Position numbers and translations under genes: made by a program | Shown: positions 24,432-36,624 of the stretch, one piece after another | Layout: every line of letters begins with the position of its first letter | Position numbering within the stretch: the stretch's first letter is position 1 | The notes under the pieces: model-generated | What the model was told of the DNA's origin: nothing | The model's database searches: none | The model's input: the letters and a program-made list of their open reading frames with translations, nothing else | DNA from: Gnetum montanum | Lineage: Eukaryota > Streptophyta > Gnetopsida > Gnetales > Gnetaceae | Assembly (NCBI GenBank): GCA_015680685.1 | Contig: MNCI01030970.1 | Coordinates: 128,987 to 190,986 of the forward strand | Reading direction: 5' to 3' | Length of the DNA stretch: 62,000 nt

Positions 24432-25218
24432 TGATGAGTAGTGAGGTATCCCTACACTCAACCATATGAATACAAGCATCCATGCACGATCTAGTTCAAT
24501 TCCAAGGACTAAGTGCTTATGTGCCTTTGTGGAACAAGAATGGGTTGATCAATCGTTGTCTTCCCAAGCTTACTTTTATGTCATGATTTTATGGTTAAGT
24601 AAACTTGAGGCATATGATTTCTATATTTTTTTTGTGTTTTTATGTCCTACTGCTGATAAGGGAGGACAAAGATAACTAAATAAATAATTTAATTTGGACA
24701 CTAATTAGTTAGGTTCTAACTAATCCTAACACAAGTATCCATTTTCACTTGCCATATACATCCTGAACAAGTGCAACACTACTAGGATTACCAAATGCTA
24801 ATCGTTACTGGGTTACCAAGTGTTACACGCATGCTCGAAGTGATCATACACTGTGTGCTTACTTAGGAGAGTTGTAGGGTGAGAGAGAATCATTAACTAA
24901 CTAAGGAAAGCATTAAGTAACAGTAATTAACATTAATTAATCTATTTTGAATGCTACAAGGTTTATCACAAAGTTCATCTTTATTGTCGTACACAAGGTG
25001 TGCTTAGGTACACAATGCTCGAATAAAGATTCGTTCACTTTATGATTCCTACTATGGGCATGTAGAAATAATCCTAACTCTGAGAGGGAAAAAAGGTAAG
25101 AGTTTGGGTAAGGGACTAAGACTAACTATGCAAAGCAAGTACCCCGGCCTCTTATTTATAAGCAACAAGGCAAGCCACGATATCGCGTATGTGATATCGC
25201 ATGGAAGGCCATGATATC
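24432..25218 (-). repeat. 5' LTR next to the unit C PBS, L2 type, truncated
   Basis: Starts TGATGAGTAGTGAGG next to the PBS and follows L2 to CCATGATATC, about 70 bp short of a normal end. It then joins plus-strand L3-type internal DNA. The LTR on the other side of C is L3, so the two LTRs of this unit are not a matching pair. Confidence 0.8.
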
Positions 25219-25388
25219 TAATTTTGTAAGGGTGTTTGATTTTGTTTTCTAGAACGTCCATTTTTGTAATTATTGTAATTTGATACAACTGGTCACTTAG
25301 AGTTAGTTTGTTTGTGGTTTCATACATTTCAAATTTTATAAAGAAGCTTGATCATACTTTTGTTCACTTAAGAATGAGTTTTCAAGTA

Positions 25389-25400
25389 GTTTTGGGAGTA
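25389..25400 (+). promoter_or_regulatory. Polypurine tract of the plus-strand L3 remnant, copy 2
   Basis: GTTTTGGGAGTA abuts the L3 LTR start, identical to 3,585-3,596. Confidence 0.6.
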
Positions 25401-26258
25401 TGATGAATCATATGTTGGGTTGTGTTGATGGGCATGCATTGACGCATCCCTATTGACACATCCTCATTGACGCATGGGTTGATGCATTGATGTAGTATCT
25501 ATCTTTGCCTATATAAATGCATGTAACCACTACATTTATGGCACCATGGAGTTAGTATAGTAACTAATTTCTTACAATTTCATTTTGTAAGAGTTAGAGT
25601 ATTTTCTAAGTGCCCACATTAGGACTTTAAAGATTATATGGATTCTTATTTGAGCATCAATGTATCTAAACACCTTGATGTGCCAGTAATAAAGATGAGG
25701 TTCTTGGAACTTGTTGTAGCACTCAGAATAGATTAATGTTTACTTTCATGCACTTTATTATGCATGCACTTTACATTCATTTCTTAATTAATGAATATGC
25801 TTAGGTAATACACATAAGTATGACTACCTCAAGCATATTGTTAACACTTGGTAATTCTAGCAGTGTTATCACTTGGTACAACTAGTAGCCTAACACTTGG
25901 TAACCCAGTAGCATCATAAGAAGTTTAGGATGTGTACGGATGGTTGGCTTGAATACTTATGTTAGGAAGTAGACTAAGGCATTAGATAGTTAGATTAATT
26001 CATAATTAACTACTTCATTTCACACTTAGATTATATCCAATAAAATGTAGAAACAATAAAACTCATGTGCCCTGGCTTACACTTGACCATATACTTGCAC
26101 TTACAAAAGTGAAGCCAAGAAGACAATGATCATGTTCTTGAGCCACTACCTTGGTTGTTGTGTATTTAGAGAGCTAAAGTCCATGGAATTTGACTTGATT
26201 GCTAGTGTAATGCTTGTGATTCATATGGTTGGGCATAGGGACTACTCGTTGCTCATCA
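25401..26258 (+). repeat. L3-type LTR, plus orientation, copy 2
   Basis: 858 bp, equal in length to copy 1, from TGATGAATCATATG to GCTCATCA with a TATATAAA box near 25,513. The intact CATCA end supports the boundary chosen for copy 1. Confidence 0.75.
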
Positions 26259-28040
26259 ACTACAAACTTATAACTTTCTAAATACAACTTACAAACTTAT
26301 AACTTGGTTGTTGTGAAGATATATTTGAGAAAAAAAAACAAAAATTAGCTAATCATGTTAGGTCCTATTGCATCCAAAGTTCAAAAATAAAACTTTCAAA
26401 ACCATTAATCTTTTATTTAATAAAAATATTTTAATCAAAGCATTCCTGTACTTAGGCTAAGACTCTCTTCTTTTGGTTAGAAAATTCTGAGTTCAATTCG
26501 TACTTCCACTTATAAGTTTTGCAGTAATGGAGTAGCCTAGTTGATGTAATTTATACCTTGAGTTGAGTTAGAATGATTTTCATTAAAAAACTAAATTATG
26601 GGTTCCTGCTCTAATTGTAAGTGTAGCCTTCTAGTGGGACACTTATTTTATGAATCACATTTACATACCTTAGTCTCCCATATTTTATGCTTGAATTGAA
26701 TAATGACTTTCGATAAAACCCCTATTTTTAATGAAAAATGAAGGCTTTCAAAAGTGATTTTCTTAAACCTTTGAATAAAACCCTTATTTTTACTATACAA
26801 GGAAATGAATAATCAAACCTTAAAGATTCATGCGGATTGTGTTGCTTGGAGATGTTGCCACAACCACGGTTTAACATTAATCCTAAATAAATAAAGTAAA
26901 AAATACAAGTGGACACAAGAGATTATTAGCAGAATTCTTCATATATTCTCCCAATTTTGTAAGGTGAATTTTTCCTTTTTTCTTGCCTTTTTTCGAAATT
27001 AGAATTCTAATACTTATAACAAATTTCTATGTTTTAGTTTCAGTATCAAAAGTGTTTGAAAAAGCTTGCAAGTTGATGTAACAGGCTTCTGGAAAAGATG
27101 TACACCATGCTAGAAGAGGTGCAAGAGCTAGCGTTGGCATAATTGAATTCCAAAGAAAGCTTACAATGAAAGCATAAGAGAGGTGCTACTTCAAAAATAA
27201 TGAAACTTACATCATTTAGATTTATTGGACAAAAAAATATATATTATGAGTTTTGAAAACATTGCTATGAAAAATAATAAAATATTATTATTTTCATAAT
27301 GAACTCATTTGATGCTAAAATACATCCAACAGCAATCATGATTTGGTTATTCTAGCTATAGGAATGAAAGGTGCATCGAATCACTGGGCTATGCAACCAG
27401 TGTTGACTAGAGGAGCTGGTTTGTTGATGGCCAAGTTGCTGAATGATTCGAAGGTTTTGGGCCCAGCTGTTATATTTTTTCTATGCTCAGTGTCCATTTA
27501 TTAAATTTTCATTATCGAGGTGGTAAATTCAGAGAAATCTACATCTTTGAATGTTTTTTGCGTTCATTGGCCGGGTGAGAAAATTTTACTACCCAACTTC
27601 TAAATTAAGAAAAATCTCATCTCTAAATGTTTTGAAAATGGAGTGTTGCATTGCCTAGTCATTTGGTAATGAAAAATAGAAAACTGTGTTTCCTAAGGAG
27701 TTGCAAAAGGAGATGAAAATGGGCATATAGGTATATAGGTAGTAGTAAACGTTTGATGTGGTAGGTATTGAGTCACAGCAAATCCAACCCCAAATAAAAA
27801 TCTAGTTGGCTTGTAAGTTGAATTTGAGTGAGTTTTGCATGACGGGTTTTGTGTCAATATTAGTCTACTCTTCATGGTTGTTACCTAGGAGGCATATTAC
27901 TATGCTTTACAAGGTTAATCGTATAGCTGGTAGCCATGAGCCAAAGCAAGAGCCATTACTTATCTTTTTTAGTTCTTTGGATGGTTTATGAAAGATAAAA
28001 GATGAAAATATTTATTAATTCTGAATTGTTACTTACATTT
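26259..28040. other. Gene-free stretch, copy 2
   Basis: Duplicate of 4,455-6,253 with small differences (for example a short tandem gain at about 26,280-26,310, ACAAACTTATAACTT twice). No gene or domain seen. Confidence 0.55.
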
Positions 28041-28927
28041 TGATGAGCGGTAACGTACCCCTATGCCAACCATCTGAATATGAGCATTCATGCGTGGTTT
28101 GGTTGAACTCCAGGGATTAAGTGCTTATGCACTAATACAAAACAATGATGAGTTGTGCAATCGTTATCTTTCCAAGCTTACTTGTAAGTTGCAATGGTAT
28201 GGTTAAGCAAACTTGAGGTATATGATTTTTATATCTCTTTTTATATTTTATCTTTTAGTTTCCTAAGTGCATACAATGAAAATATTTAATTAACTAATGA
28301 ATTTCACAAGTTCAACATTAACAAAATCCTAACACTAGCATCTATTACCACTCTCTGAACACATCCTAAACTAGTGTGATACTATTGGGATTACCAAACT
28401 CTAGTCGTTACTAGGTTACCAAGTGTTCCACATATGCTTGGAGTGGTTGTGCTAAGTGTACTAATGCATTGATAATTAATCACTCTATAAAAGCATCATT
28501 GACTAAGCTATTGAAAGCATCAGATAATAGTAAATAGCATTGTCTAAGAGTAAATAACATTAAAAATAATAAATAATATTAAAAGTAATAATTAATCTAT
28601 TTTGAATGTTGCAAGGTTTATCACAAAGTTTGTTTTTATTGTCGGACACAAAGTGTGCTCAGCTACACAATGCTCAAATAAAGATCTATTCACTTTATGA
28701 CTCCTACTATGGGCACTCAGAAATAATTCTAACTTTTTAATGGAAGAACTATAAGAGTTTGGCTAAGGGAATGGAAAAACTATCCCAAAACCAAGTGCCT
28801 TTGTCTCTTATTTATAGGAAATGAGACAGGCTTTGACATCACATGTTTGATATTGCTTGGCATGATCCGATATCTTAGACTCGATATCCTGGATTTGATA
28901 TCATGGACCCAATATCGCAACTCATCA
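28041..28927 (-). repeat. L1 LTR in block X copy 2
   Basis: 887 bp from TGATGAGCGGTAACG to AACTCATCA, with PPT-like GGGGCGA on the minus strand next to it. Only about 640 bp of internal sequence follow before the block ends, so this LTR has no element body of its own. Confidence 0.85.
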
Positions 28928-29571
28928 TCGCCCCACGAATGAATGGAAACTCATCCTTGAGTTCCATATAAAATATTGGGAAGGTATGGGATTATTGGCT
29001 AAACAATAATTGACAATGACATGAAATGAAAAACTCAAAGTGTCTAATGAATGGATTGACAAATATGTTACATCATTAGTGTTCATAACCATTATGGTGA
29101 ACACTGTACATAGGTGACATCCAAACCCTTATTTGATAGCTTAAAAGAAGAGAGAGGGAAAAGAAAATGAGGTGTGTTGCTACCGATGTCAAGAATGTGC
29201 ACACTGTTATTCCTTGCATCAATGCTCATGCTTCAGTTCATCCTGAATGCTCCCTCCTATCCTAGTTCATTGTCCATGTGATCACCATCTAGACACACAA
29301 CACAATCACGAATTAGCAAGGATATATAAGGTATAATGTAGTTGATGCCTTGCCTCGATATAAATCACATTAGCTATGTTGTGGGTATGGAAGATACTGG
29401 TTTAGAGGTTTGTAACTAATAACTATCAAAGGTGTAGTAATGGAATGGAAAAAATTTACGATAGGCCCCCCACAACTAAGAGCAAATATTTGGTAGCAAT
29501 AGGATGGAAATAAAGGAAAAAGGAATAATAATAGTGAAGCTAATAAAATGCATAAAATGTTAGAGAAACTA
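28928..29571 (-). other. Athila internal 3' segment ending at the edge of block X copy 2
   Basis: Matches 7,141-7,785 of element A, including CCATATAAAATATTGGG and the CACACAACACAATCACGAATTAGC strip. It is non-coding. Similarity to A ends after about 29,571. Confidence 0.75.
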
Positions 29572-29574
29572 AAA

Positions 29575-29650
29575 TTTGTCATAGAATGTTCCACATGTCC
29601 TAAGCGGGACTTCCTAGTGATTACAATAGGAGAGACGTCGTGAATCCATG
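29575..29650 (+). pseudogene. Inverted gag scrap
   Basis: The reverse complement of this 75 bp strip matches the gag N-terminal region seen at 23,865-23,945 and 30,515-30,590 (CACTAGGAAGT, CTTAGGACATGTGG, ATGATGTCTCTC-like words), but the pieces are in inverted orientation and reordered. It lies exactly at the join between block X copy 2 and the H gag. Confidence 0.6.
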
Positions 29651-29654
29651 ATGG

Positions 29655-30930
29655 GAAAGATCATGGCCTTTTTGTTTCCATCCTTGGATTTGCTTTCACA
29701 AGTTGGACACTCAGGAGTACGGTTGGTACTTATCGTTGAAAAATTCTAACATGGTACTCCACCTACAAATGGATTCTAGTTCTAAGGACCAGTACTAGCT
29801 CTCCACTTCTTTGACTAGTGTCTGTGGGAACAACTTATGTTTTTGCCATTTTCTTTCCATCTTTTGTAAGGCACATGCATCATGAAACACTTGTAGATGA
29901 TTTTGAGGATTCGCATTGTACCCCCATTCAAATCATGGGATGTTGTTCATGTCTAATCTCTTGATCCTACTATCTTTTTGGTGCCTTGTTGGGATTCTAA
30001 TAGCCTCAGATATGTCTAGCATACTTCGAGTAGTGAATAGGGATTCTTCGTGATCATCCTATCTATGGAATCTATGATGCCTATGTTGTTTCCTACTCTC
30101 CCTTCTTTCATGGTGTGTTTCTCTAGAGTGCCCTTGTCCCCTTTCTTGAGTATTTTGTCTATGACTCCCATTTCACCTACCCTTATCCTCATGGTCTTTT
30201 TCCTTGTGACAGCATCCAGATCCTGAAGGAGAGGGTGAAGGAGATGATGAAGGTGAAGAAGAAGGAGGACCATCACCATGTTAGTGCCTACTTCCTTCTC
30301 TTTTGTGGTAGTGGCCTCGATTGTGGTTACAATCAGAATGTCCATCTTTGTCATGTCTTCATGTTTCTTTTTCAGATCCTTTGTATCTATCGATACCAGA
30401 ATCTGGGTTATGGATAGTTGAGTAAAGATTCTGATACACAACCCTTTGACCGAAGTCAACAGGAGGAACATCATTATGTGGACGACTACCTAAGGCAAGT
30501 TCACCACCCTTATTTTCACTTAGGACATGTGGGACATTTTGCGACAACTTTCCCTTCATGGATTCATGATGTCTCTCCTGTTGTAAGTCCCTTCGACATT
30601 GTGCCTTCATGGGTTGATACTCTCTCAAATCATGATCATGCACAACATACACTACCTGTAAGTGTTTCATGCCAATTCGTGTGAGATCATGAAGAAGCAT
30701 GCCTAGGATTGAACGATTAGGAGTTAACACTATGTTACCTTCTAAATCTTGCCAACACAGTTGTTCATCCTGGTGGAGGATAAAGGTAAAGTTTGATACA
30801 TACTTGTCGGGATGAACATATACCACGTGAAACTATTGAGGGACTAGTGGATTATCATGTGTACTATGCCTCCAATATTTCCCTATATCAGACCTAGGAG
30901 GTGAAACACTTTTGTACGAAGAAGGAGACA
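29655..30930 (-). pseudogene. Element H gag, N-terminal half
   Basis: The frames 30,359-30,826 (MVYVHPDKYVSNFTFILHQD, LGMLLHDLTRIGMKHLQV) and 30,016-30,474 cover the conserved Athila gag start and a charged region. The second is read in another frame, so at least one frameshift separates them. The match ends near 29,655 and the next gag bases appear at 3,285, about 26 kb away. H would therefore have been a minus-strand element with its PBS at 31,051. Confidence 0.75.
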
Positions 30931-31050
30931 TGATTGTCTATTTAGTGTGCATTGTATTATTATTATTATTTTTCTTTAACCAACCCCAAGGGTTCATTCC
31001 AATGATGTCAAATATTTCCTATGTTCTGGTTAGCACACAAACAACAAAGT

Positions 31051-31067
31051 CCCCAGAAATGGCATCA
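31051..31067 (-). promoter_or_regulatory. PBS of element H (tRNA-Asp type, decayed)
   Basis: The plus strand reads CCCCAGAAATGGCATCA, one base before the LTR at 31,069. It keeps about 12 of the 17 tRNA-Asp-matching positions. Confidence 0.7.
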
Positions 31068-31068
31068 A

Positions 31069-31508
31069 TGATGAGTGATTAGGTATCCCTATGCTCAACC
31101 ATACGAATACAAGTGTTCACACATGATCCAGTCGAATTCCAAGGACTTATGCGTGTTTGTAGAACAAGAATGGGTTGATTAATCATTGTCTTACCAAGCT
31201 TACTTTTATGTCACAATTGTATAGTTAAGGAAACTTGAGGCATATGATTTTTATATTTTTTTATGTTTTTATGTCCTACTACTAATAAGGGAGGAGAGAT
31301 ATAACTAAGTAACTAATTTAATTTAACTACTTATTAACAAGGCTCTAATTGATCCTAACACTAGTATCCATTCTCACTTGCCATACACATCTTGAACCAG
31401 TGAAACACTACTAGGATTACCAAATGCTAATCGTTACTATATTACCAAGTGTTACACACATGCTCGAAGTGATCATACTATGTCTACTTCCTTAGGAGAG
31501 TTGTAGGG
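31069..31508 (-). repeat. 5' LTR of element H, L2 type, cut by element E
   Basis: Follows the L2 LTR from TGATGAGTGATTAGG to GAGTTGTAGGG. The undisturbed L2 copies continue with TGAGAGAGAATC, but here the LTR of E begins. The missing remainder is not found downstream of E/G in this window. Confidence 0.8.
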
Positions 31509-33272
31509 TGAAACACCCTAAATCTTCAGGGCATCCTTCCTTCACCAGGCCATCACAATTCAATTAGCTTCATGGAAGTTCATCAGGAGATGGATGTTCT
31601 GGGTCTTAGGCTGTGTAGTTTGGGAAATTTTCTAGCTGGGTAATTCATCCAGCTGATAGCCTACATAGAAGCGATGCGAAGAGTTGTCGACGATGCTCAA
31701 AATACGCAAAATAGTTTGGCAATTTTTCTAAGTTAAGAAGTTTGCTACGCTACACGACGCTATACAGTGTAGTAGGCTTTGGGAGAAAGTTGTTCAAATA
31801 GTTAATCGCAAATTATTGCAAGACAAGATGCTATGCTATGCTACGATACGTAGCATAGCACAGCGTAGAGAGAGCAAGAAAGGAAGGCTCGGCTTACTTA
31901 GTGATTTTCAATTGCACTAAGTTAGTGCCCCTGGCCTTCGAAAATAGTTGCTTTGCTCGACTTCAAGCTCTTTAACAATGGCTCCTTCACCAAAAAATGG
32001 CAAACTTAGCAAAAAGCAGGCCATGTTAGTTGCCACGCTATGCTATGCTACATAGCGTAGCATAGCGTAGCAACTCTACTGGAGCAATGAAAGGCATCTC
32101 AAAAGGCCAGATCAGCAAGTTCACAAGTTTCACAATGCAAAAGGAAAAATGTGTAGATCGGCGACATTTTTTGCGACTAAGGTTAGATGCTACACTATGC
32201 TACGTAGGACGCAACATAAGTTTTTACTTCATACTAATGGCTATGCTATGTTACGTTGCATAGCGTAGCACGACGTAACAAGTTGCCATGCTATGCCCGC
32301 ATGCTATGCTACAAAGAATAGCATGGCTTAGAAGACCGTTACACCACATCAATGCACTTCACCTAATTACATCGTTGGCACACATCCCCAAACCCTGACG
32401 ATGCAATTACAACATGGTAGGTTCGCAATTATAGCATGGTAGGCTCATCCAATGGACATGCACGTCCAATGATCATGCACGTCCATGCAGCATAGACAAG
32501 TCACATGGCATCCAAACCGCATCTATCACATGCCCTTGGCCCTATAAATACCCCAATGAGTAGCACTCAAAGGGTTGGGCTTTTGGTAAGTTGGTCAGGT
32601 GGTTAGTGAATTGGCTAGCTAGCAAGCAAAAAGTCACCATTATACTCCTGAGCAAGGAGGAAGCAAGCAAGCAAGTGGGTGACAAGGTTTCTGGTTGGTG
32701 AATTCGCTGGCTGGTAGGCAAAAGTTGGCATTGTATTCTTGAGCATTATAAACATTTTGTTTGACACTGCAAATAGTTGCCATTCTCATTTGGCATTCTA
32801 CTCTTCCCTCCCTACTATCCTCATAGCATTTTGCATTGTTGACTCCCGAGTCTACTTTCAAGCATACAATTATCTTGTTCTGGATGTCTTGATTACCTTT
32901 GGGATCTCTACACCTCCCAGCGTCACGCAACCAATTGTATCCACCTTGACAAAGTGAAGTCATAATATTGAAGTAGTGCATTTTGCTAACTACATTTTAC
33001 TTTTTTTTTCTTGCTTATTATTGCATTTTTACATTTTTTTGTCCCTCTTGCATTTAAAGTTATCATTTGATGCTAGATGTCTCGTTTTCAAATTATCTGT
33101 TTACGAAAGGTTATATTAACACTGACTAAGTCCATGTCTGATCGACTAGACTGTTCAGGGCACCCCGTTTGCATTTTATCCAACACGACCCTCATGCAAA
33201 TATAGGGTTAATACTGTCATTGACCGACGACCTCTCGGTGTTTTCCAGCTACCGACATTTTCGTTTGCTACA
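31509..33272 (+). repeat. 5' LTR of element E (Tat/Ogre-like)
   Basis: About 1.76 kb. It starts TGAAACACCCTAAAT, has a TATA box (CCTATAAATACCCC, about 32,540-32,553) and ends GTTTGCTACA just before the PBS. The segment 31,730-32,340 is dense in short palindromic words such as GCTATGCTACG and TAGCATAGCGTAGC that could form hairpins. The start, the TATA neighbourhood and the last 170 bp resemble the LTR at 48,377, but that LTR is only 1,046 bp, so the two are different subtypes. Confidence 0.75.
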
Positions 33273-33278
33273 GTTTTC

Positions 33279-33297
33279 TTGCGCTAGAAGGAGGGCC
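33279..33297 (+). promoter_or_regulatory. Candidate PBS of element E
   Basis: TTGCGCTAGAAGGAGGGCC lies six bases after the LTR end, and the corresponding site at 49,429 is nearly the same. Position and conservation indicate a primer-binding site. I cannot name the tRNA with certainty. Confidence 0.6.
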
Positions 33298-33668
33298 TTT
33301 TAGTGTTCTTTCCATGTTTTACAGTAGTCCTGTAAGCATTCTGCACCCTGATATGCATTAGCATAAACTTGACACCCATTTTTGGTTGTTTATGCATCGT
33401 ACGGTGCAAATCGGTCACCCCGATAGTTCCTCCAGAACCCTACAGGACATAAAGCCTCCGATCGCCAGTTGACTTGTTTGTTTTACAGTAGTCTTGCGCG
33501 CGTTCTGTACCCTATCATGTAGACACCCTTTTGCAGTTTTTTACACATCGTGTGATACAGATTGGTCACTCTGACGATTTCTCTAGAATCCAAAAAGACG
33601 TAAAGCCTTTGTTATTGTTCTCCAATTTCCTTGCTTTTCACGTTTGCAAACTGTTTAGCTTAGTAACA

Positions 33669-36555
33669 ATGGTTTCTACAACAACCGCTGCTAATAGCTT
33701 TAATGTTGAAGTTCTCATCATGGTTCAAGGCATCATAGGTGCTAAACAACTACTCAACCCAATGCTGGAAACACGTTGATCCCTCAAGATCCAAAACCAA
33801 GGACCTAAGGGCTTCGCCCAACAACATGAGTGTTATAACTTCCTCTATGTAAAGGTTTAGGCAAACCTTCCTTTGGATGTGCATAAATTCGAAGACAAAC
33901 ATAGCTTTGAGTTTTCTTACTATGACGAGAAGGAGTTTGTTCCCACTCTAGGTGCTTCCATACCTTTAACACAAATAGATCAATGGCTTCTAGACTAGCT
34001 AATCCAGTTGGCTAGACTTAGGGAGCAGCAGGACACAGCGTCTAACCATGAAGAGACCTTCTAGGATGGACAAGAGGAGCTCGATTCTCAATCTGATGGG
34101 GGAGTTCAGACCAACCACATCACGGTCCCTCCTACCCAATCCTCCTAGGCCAACCCGTTGTCTTTCACTGCTCCCTTTGTGATCACGTCTATGCTCCCGC
34201 AGCCTACAACTATACCTACAATGGGTAGCCATGTCACCTTCCCAATGTATCAATGCCCTTCTTCCCCTATTTCATTTGCAGCAACTATGCCTCCAAAAAT
34301 TGTTCATTAGCCCATTCCTATAGCACATCACACACCAACCATGACTACCCTGCTGCATGTATATACTGTACCTACTTTACAATCTTATGCAACTTCCATT
34401 TCCATTCATATGTTCACGTTAGTCCCATCCACCACGGTGGGATCGAGCCCATCCACATGGTGGACCCCATTCACTTCTTTGCCTATTCCACAATCGTTGC
34501 AGATATCTCATTATGCTCTCCCTCAAACCTACCAAACCTCGTAGATGGTACAACCCAACATGGGGATATGGTCTGTTCTGCCAAAGATACAAGCGGTCTA
34601 TCCAGCAGCCAAACCGGTGGTTGCTGCTCCAACAGCACCACCTACTGGGTGGTGGACAGTGTAAGCAACACCATTCGCAGGGGCCACCCCAAAGGTACCA
34701 CTAATGGGTCACACTACCACCCCTTCCATTCTACAGATGGGAGCTACCTCGGCAGTTCCCCAACCGTCCACAATGTTGCAGGGTTTAAATCAAGCATTCC
34801 AGCTTATCCAAACCCTTACCGAGGAAATAAAATTCCCCAAAGCTTTTGGGTCTAACATGGTACAAGTCATGGGCTTTTACCAGGACAACCCTATCAGCCC
34901 TGCAATCCCCGCACTCATGTTACCCCTAGGGATGTCCCTCCCCCACTTCATGAAGTACAATGGAGAGGGAGATCCAAATGCACATCTTGTTACCTTAGGT
35001 CTGAATCCCTTCTGCTGCAACAATGGCCACACACGATTATTCACGTCTTTGCTATGTCCCTAGCCAGAAAATCCTTGGATTGGTATCACACACTACCACG
35101 CTCCTCCATATCAACCCTAGAGGAGCTTCTAACCTAGTTCGTGATGCGCTTCAAGTTCAACTTGAAGGCGGAAACCTTGTTGGATCAGTTGATGAGAGTT
35201 AAGTAGGATCCTTTGGAACTGGTCCAGAAGTTCATCCAGTGATGGAGCGTAACCCTTATTGAAATCTGCAAGCCCATCGTAGAGGCCCACTTGTTGGCAA
35301 TCTTTAAGGGTGTAGTCAATGACTTCATCAAGTCTAAACTGTACTACCTCACCCCTCGCACTCTAAGTCAAGCCTTCGCTCAGACTAAGAGCATACAAGA
35401 TGCGGCCAAGGTGAGCAAAGACCTGGCCTATATTGCCTACAAAAACACCTTCACAAAGAAGGACAAGGGTAAGGCCCCAACAACCACAGTCACCACTATG
35501 GCAATCAAGGCCAAGCCCAAATCTAGTAACAATGGTAACAAGAACAACAAGAAATCAGTCGTACCCATAGCTAACCCCACGCCCAAGTAGGGAAACATGC
35601 CACAACCTCCCATACCTACACCTGAGGCATCTACACAACCCAAATCGAACTTTGAGGGTAAAGATCGCTCAAAGTATACCCCATTGCCTATCAAGCCTTC
35701 AAAACTTCTGAAGAGGCTACTTGTAGCAGGGCACATTCAACACAAGCAAATGTTGGAAGAAGGAATCAAGAGACATCAGTGCTACTGTGATCTCCTCATG
35801 AACCCCTCTTTGGCCCTGCCCAATGAGCCACCAGTTCCTAAGGATTTCAGGCTAGACAGGTTTTGTGACTACCACCAATAATGTGGTTAGAACACGGATT
35901 ACTATCTGGAATTGAAGGATGACATCCAAAGGATGATTGATCAAGGATAACTAATGTTGGACCCAGTACGCCCTGAGAATCAATCTCTGCATGTCTACAC
36001 AGACCCCCTCAACACCAACAATGCCAGTTATGTTATCAACACCATCGGTGTTGACAGTGATCCTAGGCCATCCGAACAGCCGTTTGTGGTCCACGTGCCT
36101 CAACGTAGGGTACCAGCACCACCAGCGGCTAGCCGAAGCTCAAAATAGCCGTTTGTCCTAAGAGTCCCTACCCAGGCATCCACCCCTATGCCACCTGTTA
36201 GCAAAACCATGCCACCCCACCTGTTAACCCTACTAGCTCTATTTGTCATCAAGGGGTCGCCTCCTTCAATAGTCCTTATCCTGCACAAGACAGTTGCATA
36301 GCCTTCTCATAATAAAAAATGGGAAGTGCGCTTCGCAGGCAAGACATCAAAAGGAAATACCGCCCTAGATGTTTCCCCTCCTACTTCTTCACCCCCTGCA
36401 TCTACACCCTCATCACCAAAGAGGGATGTTGCTATAACCACACAGTCCGTGCCACCCAGCCAAAAAGGGTTTGAATCTAAATCCAAAACTGCCCCTCACT
36501 GGGAAATTCATCTTCTAGGACGAATAGAAGAGGAGAAGGGTGGTAAATAGGGGGT
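33669..36555 (+). pseudogene. Element E gag, broken
   Basis: Pieces of one gag frame matching the better-kept gag of G. From about 34,704 the frame reads GLNQAFQLIQTLTEEIKFPK and LPHFMKYNGEGDPNAHLVT. At 35,291-35,590 it has IVEAHLLAIFKG-like text with a Lys/Thr-rich run. At 35,597-36,148 it continues with the cysteine/histidine-poor C-terminal part (FRLDRFCDYHQ). In-frame stops are mainly TAG where G has CAG. The start at 33,669 is the first ATG after the leader. The segment 36,150-36,555 is the gag-protease spacer (PHWEIHLLGRIEEEKGGK at its end). Confidence 0.75.
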
Positions 36556-36624
36556 GGTCAGGACCTCTTGGATGCCCTCACTCAATTCAAGCAAGCTCTA
36601 AAATAAAAAAACACTACATTTTGC

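Larger units (their letters stand above)
25097..29571. repeat. Block X, copy 2
   Basis: Same content and order as 3,293-7,785. Here the left edge continues into a longer L2 LTR, whereas copy 1 is cut off by gag. The right edge ends after ATAAAATGCATA, whereas copy 1 continues into element A. Confidence 0.85.

Noticed and set aside
21878-31508. Treating 29,655-31,508 as the missing gag and 5' LTR of element B
   Set aside because: That would leave about 1.3 kb of gag unexplained, whereas the fragment at 3,140-3,285 abuts the 29,655 piece almost exactly in gag coordinates, so assignment to H is simpler.
34253-34855. 200-codon plus-strand ORF within the E gag leader region
   Set aside because: It overlaps the gag reading in another frame. 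Gag-homologous text (QAFQLIQTLTEE) is in the frame of 34,704-35,063, so most of the longer ORF is a shadow.
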